Assembly (NCBI RefSeq): GCF_003781945.1 | Contig: NZ_RJJW01000005.1 | Location: 66,299-102,471 of the forward strand | DNA: 36,173 nt | Origin: Halorubrum sp. CSM-61 | GTDB taxonomy: Archaea; Halobacteriota; Halobacteria; Halobacteriales; Haloferacaceae | Direction: 5' to 3' | Shown here: piece after piece, positions 15,943 to 23,827 of the stretch | Layout: the number at the start of each line of letters is the position of its first letter | How positions within the stretch are numbered: position 1 is the first letter of the stretch | Position numbers and translations under genes: made by a program | Notes under the pieces: model-generated | The model's input: the letters and a program-made list of their open reading frames with translations, nothing else | Told to the model about the DNA's origin: nothing | The model's database searches: none

Positions 15943-17030
15943 CGCTCGGCGGCCCCGCCGTCGGTCGTCGCGGCCCCCTCGCCGAGCCCCGCGTCGACGA
16001 TCCCGTCCACGATCCGATCGGCCCCGTCGCGGACCGGGTCGGCGGCCGGGGTACCGATCTCGTCACCGAAGTCGTCGACCATGTCGGCGGCGGCCGCGTC
16101 CTCGTCGACGTCTTTCGTGTTGAGCGCGCCGGCGACGACGCTCGCCTCGTTGACGGGCGCCGCGAGCCCCTCGTAGAGGTCGACGTAGTCGGCGAGCGGC
16201 GGGAGCGAGAACGACTCGTAGCCGTGGACCGCCTCGCGGCCCGTGGCGTGACAGAGCACGAGCCCGTCGGCCATCGACCCGTGGAGGATGCCGCAGGTGA
16301 CCGCCGAGTAGGCGGGGTGGACGATGCTCCCCTGCCCCTCGACGACGAGGAGGTCGTGGTCGCCGCCGACCTCGACGAGCATCTCCTCGACCGCGCCCGC
16401 CGTGAAGTCGGAGACGACGCGGTCGATCGGGTTCCCCCACCCGGCGATCATGATCCCGGTCTGGCCGGTCGGGACGAACGCGGCGTCGATCCCGCGCTCG
16501 CGGGCGGCCGCGACGATCTCCAGCGAGGCGGTCATCTTCCCGACCGAGCAGTCGGTGCCGACCGTACACACCACGTCGGCGTCGATATCGCCGGAGCCCC
16601 CGGTGGCGACGGTGAGGTCGTCGTCGGGCTCGCGCACGTCGACGAGGTCGACGCCGTGCTCGGCGGCCAGCGCGGCGATCTCCTCGTCCTCGTTTAAGAA
16701 GTAGTGGAGGCCGCTCACCACGTCGCAGCCGGCCTCGATCGCGGCCTCCACGTCGGAGCGCCACGACTCGTCGAAGCCGCCGCCGATCGGCGCGATCCCG
16801 ATATATAAGGCGTCCAGGTCGCCGTCGGCGGCCGCGTACGCGTCCTCGAACGACTCCACGATCGGCGCGTCCCGGATGTCGGGGACGTGGTCGTTGACGC
16901 GGTCGCCGGCGCGGTCGCGGTCGAGCACGGCGCGCACGTCCTGGTCGCCGTACCGCATCACTCCGAGGGCGGTCTTCGCGCGGTCCGGGAACTTCTCGTG
17001 GGCGAGGATGACGATCCGGTCGTCGCTCAT
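15939..17030 (-). CDS. dgcN: DUF1611 protein, probable D-glutamate N-acetyltransferase DgcN
   Basis: The 363-residue DUF1611 (COG3367) protein has an N-terminal Rossmann-like domain (ALYIGIAPIGGGFDESW, about 75-90). The C-terminal P-loop-like domain carries VGTDCSVGKMTASLEI (around 157-172) and LLVVEGQGSIVHPAYS. Members called DgcN are reported to N-acetylate D-glutamate as the first step of D-glutamate catabolism; older annotation as an epimerase/dehydratase is only fold-based. The ATG at 17030 has a TATA-like box (17055-17062, minus strand CTTTTAAG) about 28 bp upstream. It is the first gene of a two-gene operon with dgcA, overlapping by 4 nt. A deacetylase for the third step is not seen in the window. 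Confidence 0.85.
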   Translation of the reverse strand: MSDDRIVILAHEKFPDRAKTALGVMRYGDQDVRAVLDRDRAGDRVNDHVPDIRDAPIVESFEDAYAAADGDLDALYIGIAPIGGGFDESWRSDVEAAIEAGCDVVSGLHYFLNEDEEIAALAAEHGVDLVDVREPDDDLTVATGGSGDIDADVVCTVGTDCSVGKMTASLEIVAAARERGIDAAFVPTGQTGIMIAGWGNPIDRVVSDFTAGAVEEMLVEVGGDHDLLVVEGQGSIVHPAYSAVTCGILHGSMADGLVLCHATGREAVHGYESFSLPPLADYVDLYEGLAAPVNEASVVAGALNTKDVDEDAAAADMVDDFGDEIGTPAADPVRDGADRIVDGIVDAGLGEGAATTDGGAAER

Positions 17031-17054
17031 GTTCGGGCGGTCGATCCGATCGGG

Positions 17055-17062
17055 CTTAAAAG
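17055..17062 (-). promoter_or_regulatory. dgcN: TATA box of the dgcN-dgcA operon
   Basis: The minus strand reads CTTTTAAG, centred about 28 bp before the dgcN ATG, fitting a leaderless operon mRNA. Confidence 0.55.
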
Positions 17063-17170
17063 GGTCGGGGTGGCCGGACGACCGGCACGTCGACGGGCCG
17101 TCTCTCAGGATCGAGATCCTCTCCTCGAAAAACACCGATGGTTCCAGCGCGGTCCTCGCTGGCGCGTCGG

Positions 17171-17578
17171 TTACACGTCTGTTTCGTTGTCCGTCTCGTT
17201 GCCCGACTCGTCGTCCGTGGCGTTCGTATCGTCGTCCGTGGCGTTCGTATCGTCGTCCGTGGCGTTCGTATCGTCGTCCGTGCCGTTCGTATCGTCGTCC
17301 GTGCCGTCGTCCGTCTCGTCTGTTCCGTCGTCCGTCCCGTCGGTACCGTCGTCCGTCCCGTCGGTGCCGTCGGTGCCGTCGTCGGTGCCGTCGGTTCCGT
17401 CGTCGGTGCCGTCGGTGCCGTCGTCGGTGCCGTCGGTTCCGTCGTCGGTGCCGTCTGTTCCGTCATCGGTGCCGTTCGAAGGCGCTTCCGGATCGTCTCC
17501 ACAGCCGGCGAGGCCGACTATTCCGGCCGCACCGACGATACTAACGAACTTTCGACGGTCGAGCTCTTTTCGTGCCAT
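17171..17578 (-). CDS. Repeat-only secreted lipoprotein
   Basis: The 135-residue protein begins with a twin-arginine-like signal (LDRRKFVSIVGAAG) and a lipobox, GLAGC, with the lipidated Cys26. After it, almost everything is low-complexity: DGTDGTD units to about residue 88, then near-perfect seven-residue units (TDDDTNA) to the end. No folded domain follows. Many haloarchaeal lipoproteins carry such acidic spacers between the lipid anchor and a binding domain, so this could be a spacer that lost its domain or a surface-charge lipoprotein in its own right. The repeat length is expected to vary among strains. The start codon is the ATG at 17578. Confidence 0.7.
   Translation of the reverse strand: MARKELDRRKFVSIVGAAGIVGLAGCGDDPEAPSNGTDDGTDGTDDGTDGTDDGTDGTDDGTDGTDDGTDGTDGTDDGTDGTDDGTDETDDGTDDDTNGTDDDTNATDDDTNATDDDTNATDDESGNETDNETDV
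17220..17470. repeat. Minisatellite within the lipoprotein gene
   Basis: The DNA encoding the Asp/Thr/Gly tract is tandemly repeated. Its clearest part is a 21-bp unit, TATCGTCGTCCGTGGCGTTC plus G, starting at 17227 and repeated about three times with single-base changes. It is followed by shorter 15- and 6-bp multiples built on GTCGTCGGTGCC. All units are multiples of 3, so expansion keeps the frame. Confidence 0.75.
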
Positions 17579-18304
17579 GGGTTGCCCCCGTTACCCCCAC
17601 TCTGCCAGTCGTCTATCGTAATGAGTCAGGTAAGGAAACAGCTGGATCGTTAAGACGAAACGATGGCGTGGAATCGGATGAAACTGAGAGATACAGTCAC
17701 TGAGACGCCATTTCTCTGGGTACGGGCGTGCGACTTTCGACCAGCGGAGATATCCGCGGACGCGTCGAGGACGGACCGCGTCTTGAGAGCGAATTCGGCG
17801 AAACTGGGCGAAATCGGGCGATCAGATGGTCCGACAAACCGGCGCGTTCGGAACCAGACACAGCGACCGGCGACGTTCCCGTCGACTCGCTTTCGGGTAT
17901 CGAGAACCTCGATTTCGGCGCGGTACCCGTCAAAACGGGCGGTGTGTTTCGGGTCTCGGCCGACGAGCGACGGCGAAACGTCCTCCGCTACTCCGAAGCG
18001 GGAATCGGCGTTTGGACGGACCCCGCGTCGAGGGCGGAACAGTTCCTCGTTCGTGCGAGCAGCACCGTGAGATCCTACTGAACGAAAAGTTAATTTAGGC
18101 ACAACGGTGTGTTTCAGGGGTAGGAACGCGGGTTCTGCATCACCCTCTAACAGATCTCAATGGCCACACGTGAATACGCGTCACCGCTACTCCGTCCACG
18201 ACTCACACCGCTTTCGAGAGCATCGTGGCTAAGACCACCGTTCACACGCCGAGCGCGGAAGAAACGGTATCGCTCGTCCGCGGCGACGAGTGGGGTCTGA
18301 GATC
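17579..18304. other. Gene-poor, less GC-biased stretch
   Basis: About 725 bp hold no gene I can recognise. Several overlapping frames are open on both strands, but none gives a typical acidic haloarchaeal protein. The G/C preference is visibly weaker than in most neighbours. A TTAATTTA-like AT patch occurs near 18089-18096. The region separates the lipoprotein from the membrane winged-helix gene and may be a decayed gene or a transferred fragment. Confidence 0.5.
17728..18081 (+). CDS. Doubtful hypothetical protein
   Basis: This is the best of the overlapping open frames in the gene-poor stretch: 117 codons from a GTG, beginning MRLSTSGDIRG. My rough codon-by-codon count gives about 70% G/C at third positions, higher than at first or second positions. 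That favours this frame slightly over the antisense one but is below the rest of the window. The product is about equally acidic and basic and has no motif, signal or membrane segment that I recognise. It may not be translated. Confidence 0.22.
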   Translation: MRLSTSGDIRGRVEDGPRLESEFGETGRNRAIRWSDKPARSEPDTATGDVPVDSLSGIENLDFGAVPVKTGGVFRVSADERRRNVLRYSEAGIGVWTDPASRAEQFLVRASSTVRSY

Positions 18305-19471
18305 ATGTACAGATTCGGCGAGTTCGGACGCGTCTGCGTCATCTGTCTCGTTCTCGTCGTCGTAGTGCTTTCGGGCGCGGTGGCCGCTCCCGGTGAAGCG
18401 TCGCCGGCGAGCAGCGAGAGTCCCGAGACTGCCCAAACGAACTCGGACGGCGTCGCGATACAGAACGTGACGCTCGAGGGCGACGGGTACGACGAGTCAC
18501 AGTACGAGACGATCGGCGACCATCCCGGGCCCCCGTTCGTCTGGCAGGAGGGGGAGCTCCACGTGAACGTCACCGTCGAGTCCCGGGGAGAGGACGGGTC
18601 GTTCGACCTCTGTGGACGGGGATTTAGCGAGGAGGGAGACTCGTCGGTGTCGTTCGACTGCGGGGAACTCCGACTGTCCGCGGACTCTACTCAGAACATT
18701 CCGCTCTCTATCGATACATGGCCGAGTAACGCGACCGGGAACCACACGATCCTGCTGGAGCTGTCCGAACGGAGCCTGAGCGACGATGAGATCGTGGACG
18801 AAAAGACGGTTCAGGTGAGGGTGATCGAACGAGAGGGCGATCTCACCGGAGACGGACTCACGAACGAGGAGGAGTTCGAGCACGGGACGGACATCACGAC
18901 TCCCGACACGTCGGGGAACGGACTGACCGACTGGGAGGAGGTGAAAAAATACGGAACGAACCCGCTGGCACTCGACACGACGGGAGACGGTGTCAACGAC
19001 GCGACGCTCGTTCGGTTAGGACTCGATCCGACCGAGCCCTACCTTCTCCACCGGTATCTGGCCGGGGCGATCGCCGGGCTGATCGCGATCGCCGGGACGG
19101 GCGTGTTGATGGTTCGTAGACGCGGGGACGAGGACGTGAATGCGAGCGACCGCTCCGCCGCGTCGGGCACCGATGGCACCGAAACGGATCGGAACGCGGC
19201 GGGCGGAACGAGCGAGGCGAATCGGTCGCCGATCGACGAGTCGATCCTGACGAACGAGGAAGTCGTTTACCGGCTTCTCGACGAAAACGAGGGGCGAATG
19301 CGACAGAGTCAGATCATCGAGTCGACGGAGTGGTCGAAGGCGAAAGTGAGCCGCGTGCTGTCGGATCTGGAGGAAAAGGAAGTCATCGACCGGGCCAGGA
19401 TCGGTCGCGAGAACGTCGTTGATCTCCGATCCGACGTCGACGACGTCGGAGTCCCGAACAGGCGGGACTAG
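18305..19471 (+). CDS. Membrane-anchored winged-helix protein with exported calcium-loop domain
   Basis: The 388-residue protein starts with a signal peptide (about 1-28). An exported domain follows (30-175) with several N-glycosylation sequons and Cys103/Cys119. Next is a block of calcium-binding DxDGxxD-like loops (about 179-240: DLTGDGLTNEEE, DTSGNGLTDWEE, DTTGDGVNDA) like thrombospondin type-3 or dockerin repeats. One membrane helix (about 251-270) is followed by an RRR stop-transfer, a Ser/Thr/Asp linker, and a cytoplasmic winged helix-turn-helix (about 312-375; QSQIIESTEWSKAKVSRVLS). The layout suggests a one-component receptor that senses something outside and binds DNA inside. Ligand and targets are unknown. 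I chose the ATG at 18305; a GTG at 18290 is possible. Confidence 0.85.
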   Translation: MYRFGEFGRVCVICLVLVVVVLSGAVAAPGEASPASSESPETAQTNSDGVAIQNVTLEGDGYDESQYETIGDHPGPPFVWQEGELHVNVTVESRGEDGSFDLCGRGFSEEGDSSVSFDCGELRLSADSTQNIPLSIDTWPSNATGNHTILLELSERSLSDDEIVDEKTVQVRVIEREGDLTGDGLTNEEEFEHGTDITTPDTSGNGLTDWEEVKKYGTNPLALDTTGDGVNDATLVRLGLDPTEPYLLHRYLAGAIAGLIAIAGTGVLMVRRRGDEDVNASDRSAASGTDGTETDRNAAGGTSEANRSPIDESILTNEEVVYRLLDENEGRMRQSQIIESTEWSKAKVSRVLSDLEEKEVIDRARIGRENVVDLRSDVDDVGVPNRRD

Positions 19472-19581
19472 CGACCGGATCAGTTGAGACCGGGCGCAGA
19501 CCGCGGCGTCGACAGCCGGTGGCCCACGATCGCCGCGCGACGGCGGGGCTCTGCGCACCGGTCTGACGCCACCGCTCCGCC

Positions 19582-20475
19582 TCAGTCGAGGTCGATCGAC
19601 ACGTCCGACTGGAGGCCGGCCGCCTTCACCGTATTATAAAGGAGCATCGCGCGCGTCATCGGTCCCACGCCGCCGGGGACGGGCGTGATCGCGCCCGCGG
19701 TCTCCGTCGCCGACTCGTACTCCACGTCGCCGACGAGCTCGTACCCCTTCTCGGTGTCCGCGTCGACGCGGTTGATCCCCACGTCGATCACGGTCGCGCC
19801 CTCCTTGAGCGTCGAGCCGTCGACGAACTCCGGGATCCCGACCGCGGCGATCACGATGTCCGCGGTCGCCAGCTTCCCCTCCAAGTCCTCCGTCCGCGAG
19901 TGACAGACGGTCGTGGTCGCGTTCCCGACCGGCCCCTTTTGAATCAGGAGATTCGCCATCGGCTTCCCGACGATGTCGGACCGCCCGACGACGACCGCGT
20001 CGGCGCCCTCGGTCTCCACGTCGTAGGCGTCGAGGAGCTTCTGGACGCCGTGGGGCGTACAGGGTTTAAACCGGGCGTCGCCGGCGACGAGCCGCCCGAC
20101 GTTCTCCGGGTGGAAGCCGTCCACGTCCTTCTCGGGGGCGATCCGCCGGAGGACGGTCCGCTTGTCGACGTGGTCGGGGACCGGAAGCTGGACCAGAATC
20201 CCGTGCACGTCCTCGCGCTCGTTGAGGTCGTCGATGGTCTCGTACAGCTCCTCGGCGGGAGCGTCGGCGTCGATCTCGACGTGGACGCTCTCGATGCCGA
20301 CCTCCTCGCAGTCGCGCTGTTTCATCGAGACGTACGTCTCGCTCGCGGGGTCGTCGCTCATCAACACGGTGGCGAGTCCCGGCGTCACGCCCTCCTCTTC
20401 GAGCGTCTCGACGTGTGCGGCCACCTCGTCGCGCACGTCGGCGGCGACCGCCTCTCCGTCGATGATCTCGGTCAT
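19582..20475 (-). CDS. folD: Methylene-tetrahydrofolate dehydrogenase/cyclohydrolase
   Basis: FolD is a bifunctional cytoplasmic enzyme that interconverts 5,10-methylene-, methenyl- and 10-formyl-tetrahydrofolate. The product has 297 residues, a normal length. It shows the catalytic Tyr/Lys segment TYVSMKQRDCEEVGI, the GILVQLPVPDHVD motif, EKDVDGFHPENVGRL, the Rossmann motif VVVGRSDIVGKPMANLL, and the C-terminal PVPGGVGPMTRAMLLYNT. The ATG at 20475 is supported by a TATA-like box (20498-20505) about 27 bp upstream. It functionally complements the glycine cleavage operon in the window, which delivers methylene-tetrahydrofolate, although the two are 14 kb apart and not co-transcribed. Confidence 0.96.
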   Translation of the reverse strand: MTEIIDGEAVAADVRDEVAAHVETLEEEGVTPGLATVLMSDDPASETYVSMKQRDCEEVGIESVHVEIDADAPAEELYETIDDLNEREDVHGILVQLPVPDHVDKRTVLRRIAPEKDVDGFHPENVGRLVAGDARFKPCTPHGVQKLLDAYDVETEGADAVVVGRSDIVGKPMANLLIQKGPVGNATTTVCHSRTEDLEGKLATADIVIAAVGIPEFVDGSTLKEGATVIDVGINRVDADTEKGYELVGDVEYESATETAGAITPVPGGVGPMTRAMLLYNTVKAAGLQSDVSIDLD

Positions 20476-20497
20476 ACCCGCCCGTCGGCGGCGGTGA

Positions 20498-20505
20498 CGT
20501 AAAAA
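20498..20505 (-). promoter_or_regulatory. folD: TATA box of folD
   Basis: The minus strand reads TTTTTACG, about 27 bp before the folD ATG, fitting a leaderless mRNA. Confidence 0.5.
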
Positions 20506-20582
20506 TGACGCGGGATCGTGGTCATCGAAGGTATCTCATCTCGTATTCGATCCTCATTTATGGATCGATTTCGTCGAGGGGG

Positions 20583-21359
20583 CTACTCCGGGAACAGTTC
20601 CTCCTCCCGCTCGACGGCGTCGATGGCGGCGACCTCGGCGTCAGTCAACTCGAGATCGGCGGCCGCCAGGTTCGTCCGGAGGTGCTCCTCGCTCGACGCC
20701 TTCGGGATCGTCACCACCGGGTCCTTCGCGGTCGCCCACGCGATCGCGACCGCCTCGGGCGTCGTCCCGTGGGCCTCGGCGACCTCGGCCACGGGGTCGA
20801 TCTCGCCCGCTCGCCCCCCTGCCAGCGGCGAGTAGGCGACCACGGTGTACCCGTTCTCACGGGCGTGTTCCAGCAGTTCGGGGCGGTAGAACAGGGGGTG
20901 CAGCTCCGTCTGGTGGGCCGCAAGCGGCGCGTCGAGAACGCCGAGCGCGCGGTCGAGCTGGTCGGTCTCGAAGTTCGAGACGCCGACGGTGCGCACGAGC
21001 CCCTCGTCGACCAGTCGGTCGAGCGCGGGGAGGGTGGTCTCGGGGTCGTACGCTCCGCGCGGGCGATGGACGTACAGCAGGTCGAGCGTCTCCACGCCGA
21101 GCAGGTCGGCGCTCTCGCGGGCGGTCGGCCCGACGTCCTCGGCCGCGAGGTCGTCGATCCACAGCTTCGTGGCGACCGTTACGTCCTCGCGGTCGACGTC
21201 GCCGGCGGCGATCCCGGCGGCCAGCCCCTCGCCGACGACCGCCTCGTTGCCGTAGATCCGGGCGGTGTCGAGGTGGCGGTAGCCGAGCGCGAGCGCGGTC
21301 TCGATCGGGGCGGGATCGTCGATCCCCATGGTTCCGAGGCCGACGGGCGGAAGGTGCAT
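20583..21359 (-). CDS. Aldo/keto reductase
   Basis: This is a 258-residue NADPH-dependent carbonyl reductase of the AKR superfamily (AKR5-like, short form). The tetrad residues are visible in GYRHLDTARIYGNE (Asp, Tyr), VTVATKLW (Lys) and LLYVHRPRG (His). The cofactor-binding region AWATAKDPVVTIPKASSEEH follows near the C-terminus. The physiological substrate is unknown. The frame extends upstream to 21596, but the ATG at 21359 gives the family N-terminus (MHLPPVGLGTMG) and has a TATA-like CTTTTG (21383-21388) about 26 bp upstream. Confidence 0.92.
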   Translation of the reverse strand: MHLPPVGLGTMGIDDPAPIETALALGYRHLDTARIYGNEAVVGEGLAAGIAAGDVDREDVTVATKLWIDDLAAEDVGPTARESADLLGVETLDLLYVHRPRGAYDPETTLPALDRLVDEGLVRTVGVSNFETDQLDRALGVLDAPLAAHQTELHPLFYRPELLEHARENGYTVVAYSPLAGGRAGEIDPVAEVAEAHGTTPEAVAIAWATAKDPVVTIPKASSEEHLRTNLAAADLELTDAEVAAIDAVEREEELFPE

Positions 21360-21546
21360 GGGCGGGATCCGAGCGTCGCGGACAAAAGTCCCCCGCGTCG
21401 CCGGGAGATTTACGTCGCCGGCCGCGGGATCCTCACCCGTCAATGCGAACGTCCCCTCCACGTCGCGCGTTCCCCGGCGCGCCGACCGAGCCGTTTCCGC
21501 CCCGCTCCCCGCCTCGCGACCGCCCCTCCCCCGTCCGTCGGCACGG

Positions 21547-22143
21547 ATGAGGGAGTCCGGAGCGTGGTCGTTCACGACGGCCACGGGAACCGTCACGGTC
21601 GCTCCGGACGAGGTCCGGGTCCGGAGGCGACTCCGGACCGCCTCCGTTCACGCCGGGCGAGCCCTCTCGCGGGGCCGCGTCGCCCCCGTCGTCGACGCGG
21701 TCGGCTGGTCCGGTGTCGGAGCAGCGCTCACGGTTCTCGGCGCACTTCCCCGGCTCCTCTCCGTCGGGGACGGGAGCGGGACCGTCTGGCTGACGGCGCT
21801 CGCGGCGCTCACCGTCGCCGGGACCCTCGCCGCGACGGTCCTCCAAGGCCGCCGCACGACGATCCCGCTGCGTGCGGTCGAGCGCGTCGAGTTCGACGGC
21901 GACGAGGTCGTCGTGGTCCACGAGGAGGCCGACGACGGCTGGTTCGGGAAGCGGTGGGGACGCGGCGAGTCCGGCGGTGACGCCGACCGCACTGAGACCC
22001 GAATCCGCCCGCTCGACGCCGTGGAGCGCAGCGGCGCGGCGCTCGCGTTCCGGCTCCGCGGCGTCGACCTCCGCGGCGCGGAGGCGGACGAGGGAGTCAC
22101 TCGGACGGCCATCGACGCGCCGAAGACCGAGCTGCTGGAGTGA
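21547..22143 (+). CDS. Hypothetical two-helix membrane protein
   Basis: The 198-residue protein begins MRESGAWSFTTATGTVTVAP. Two hydrophobic segments lie in the middle (about 50-78 and 86-110). A soluble C-terminal part (TTIPLRAVERVEFDGDEVVV, later FRLRGVDLRG) resembles a beta-strand-rich, PH-like layout. I do not recognise the family. The start is the ATG at 21547, because upstream codons are low-complexity and lie over the divergent aldo/keto reductase promoter. It converges on the next gene with a 1-bp gap. Confidence 0.65.
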   Translation: MRESGAWSFTTATGTVTVAPDEVRVRRRLRTASVHAGRALSRGRVAPVVDAVGWSGVGAALTVLGALPRLLSVGDGSGTVWLTALAALTVAGTLAATVLQGRRTTIPLRAVERVEFDGDEVVVVHEEADDGWFGKRWGRGESGGDADRTETRIRPLDAVERSGAALAFRLRGVDLRGAEADEGVTRTAIDAPKTELLE

Positions 22144-22144
22144 G

Positions 22145-22912
22145 TCACCCCGTCAGCGACACCGTCCGCTCGACGACCTCGTACCCCTGCGCCGCGAGCG
22201 CCTCGGCGTAGTACCGCTCGGCGATCCATCCCTGCGGGAGCCGACGGAGGTCGAACCGGCGGGTCGGTCGCAGTTCGACATCGACGATCGTCCCGCCGTC
22301 TTCGGGCTCCCGGACCGTTACCGCGTACGAGCCCCAGGGACTGTCTCCGGCCGTCCCGTCGACCGAGACGGTCGCGACGGTGTCACCGTCGGACCCCTCG
22401 CGTGCGCCTCCGGCCGTCGTCGCGTCCACCCGCACGTCGGTTTCGAGGTCGATATCGGCGCTTCGGAGCCCCAACAGGTACGAGAACTCGTAGGCCGCTC
22501 GGGTGCCGGTCGGGCGGTCCGCGGCGGTCGCGTCCTCGCCGCCGGCGTCGCGCACCTCGTCCGCGACGCCCCACTGGAGCGCGAGGATCGGCGGCCGCGC
22601 CGACGCGAACTCTCGAACCACCGCGTCCGGAGGCGCCTCCGTCCGGAGTCGGACCGAGCCGCGTCGCCGGTACACCGGTACCCGGAGCGCGACCGCGAGG
22701 ACGGCGGCGACGACCACGCCCGCCCAAAACGAGACGGCGGCGACGGCGGCGAGAAAGGCGCCAGCGACGAGCAGCGCGAGCGCCCAGCTGGCGGCGCGCT
22801 CGACGCGGTGATACCGGTCTGCGACCGCGGAGCCCCCGTCGGATCCGTCGGGATCGACGGGGGGTTCGGAGCCGGAAGCGTTGGAACCGGTGGAAGTGGA
22901 GGGGTCGGACAC
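22145..22912 (-). CDS. Hypothetical membrane-anchored protein
   Basis: The 255-residue protein has a Ser/Gly/Asp-rich N-terminus, two closely spaced hydrophobic helices (about 41-78), a basic YRRRGSVRLR stop segment, and a 165-residue soluble domain. The soluble part (TEAPPDAVVREFASARPP, and near the end IVDVELRPTRRF) looks like a SRPBCC/START-like lipid-binding fold, but this is only an impression. The start is a GTG at 22912 (MSDPSTSTG). It diverges from the multi-helix membrane gene at 23000. Confidence 0.7.
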   Translation of the reverse strand: MSDPSTSTGSNASGSEPPVDPDGSDGGSAVADRYHRVERAASWALALLVAGAFLAAVAAVSFWAGVVVAAVLAVALRVPVYRRRGSVRLRTEAPPDAVVREFASARPPILALQWGVADEVRDAGGEDATAADRPTGTRAAYEFSYLLGLRSADIDLETDVRVDATTAGGAREGSDGDTVATVSVDGTAGDSPWGSYAVTVREPEDGGTIVDVELRPTRRFDLRRLPQGWIAERYYAEALAAQGYEVVERTVSLTG

Positions 22913-22999
22913 GGGCGGACCTCATCGAGGCGGGAAATCAGGATTTCGGTCGCGCCTCGCGGCGAAACGCCTACAATCCGACCGCGAGACGCACCGACC

Positions 23000-23806
23000 A
23001 TGCCCCGGCCCTCCGCCGGGACCCTCCTCGCCGGATTCGGCGGCGGAGCGGTCCACCTCGCGGTCGTCGAACTGCTGTTCCGCGCCCTGAACCACGCGCC
23101 CCCCGAGCGGTGGCCCTCGGCCGATCTCGGCCGCGCCACCGGCCTCTTCGCCGCCGGGTTCCTCGTCGCGCTCGTCGTCGCGCACACTCGGCTGCTCTCG
23201 CCCGCCGGCGGGCTCGGCCTCGCGCTCGCATGGGCGACGCTCCGGGACGCGCTGCCCCCGCCGCCCGAGTGGTCCGAGGTCGGGGGCTTCCTCGTGGTCG
23301 ACCGAACCGTGTTCCTCTCGGCGTACGCGGGCGGATGGACCGTCGTCGTCGGCCTGCTCGCGGTCGCGGCGGGCGTCGAGTTCGGGCTTCGGCGCCGGCA
23401 CGGGATCGGCGGCGATCGGCTGCGGAACCTCCCGCCCGCGCCGTCGCGAGTCCGCGACGTCGCCCTCGTCGGCGTCGCCCTCGGCGGGGTCTTCGGCGTC
23501 GCCGCGACCGCGCGGATCGCCGCGTTCGGCGTCTCCCCGGAAACCGCCGTCCCGGTGATGGCCGCGACGACCACGGTCGCCGCCGCGGTCCCGGTCGCCG
23601 CGGCGGCGCTCGGGCTCGTCTCCCCGGCGGTCTGTTTCGCGCTGCTCGTTCCCCCGCTCGCGCGCGGCGTGCTCACGGGGGGAGAGGGCGGTCCCGTCCT
23701 CCTGCTGTTTCTGGGACCGGCGGCGCTCGCGCTCGCGGCGGTCGGACTCGTCGAGCGCTGGCTTCGACGGCGGCTGGACCGGGCGCCGGCGGAGTCGGTG
23801 GGGTGA
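23000..23806 (+). CDS. Hypothetical polytopic membrane protein
   Basis: The 268-residue, very hydrophobic protein has about seven predicted membrane helices, for example GTLLAGFGGGAVHLAVVELL, GLFAAGFLVALVVAHT, WTVVVGLLAVAAGVEFGL, VALVGVALGGVFGVA, and three near the C-terminus. It has no catalytic motif that I recognise. The ATG at 23000 has a weak TATA-like CTACAAT about 26 bp upstream; the longer frame upstream is antisense to the previous gene. It ends 21 bp before the convergent HAD gene. Confidence 0.7.
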   Translation: MPRPSAGTLLAGFGGGAVHLAVVELLFRALNHAPPERWPSADLGRATGLFAAGFLVALVVAHTRLLSPAGGLGLALAWATLRDALPPPPEWSEVGGFLVVDRTVFLSAYAGGWTVVVGLLAVAAGVEFGLRRRHGIGGDRLRNLPPAPSRVRDVALVGVALGGVFGVAATARIAAFGVSPETAVPVMAATTTVAAAVPVAAAALGLVSPAVCFALLVPPLARGVLTGGEGGPVLLLFLGPAALALAAVGLVERWLRRRLDRAPAESVG

Positions 23807-23827
23807 TCACCGGCCGGGCCGTCACCG

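Noticed and set aside
17220-17470. CRISPR-like array of short repeats
   Set aside because: The units are contiguous, with no unique spacers, and stay in frame within a lipoprotein gene. This is a coding minisatellite.
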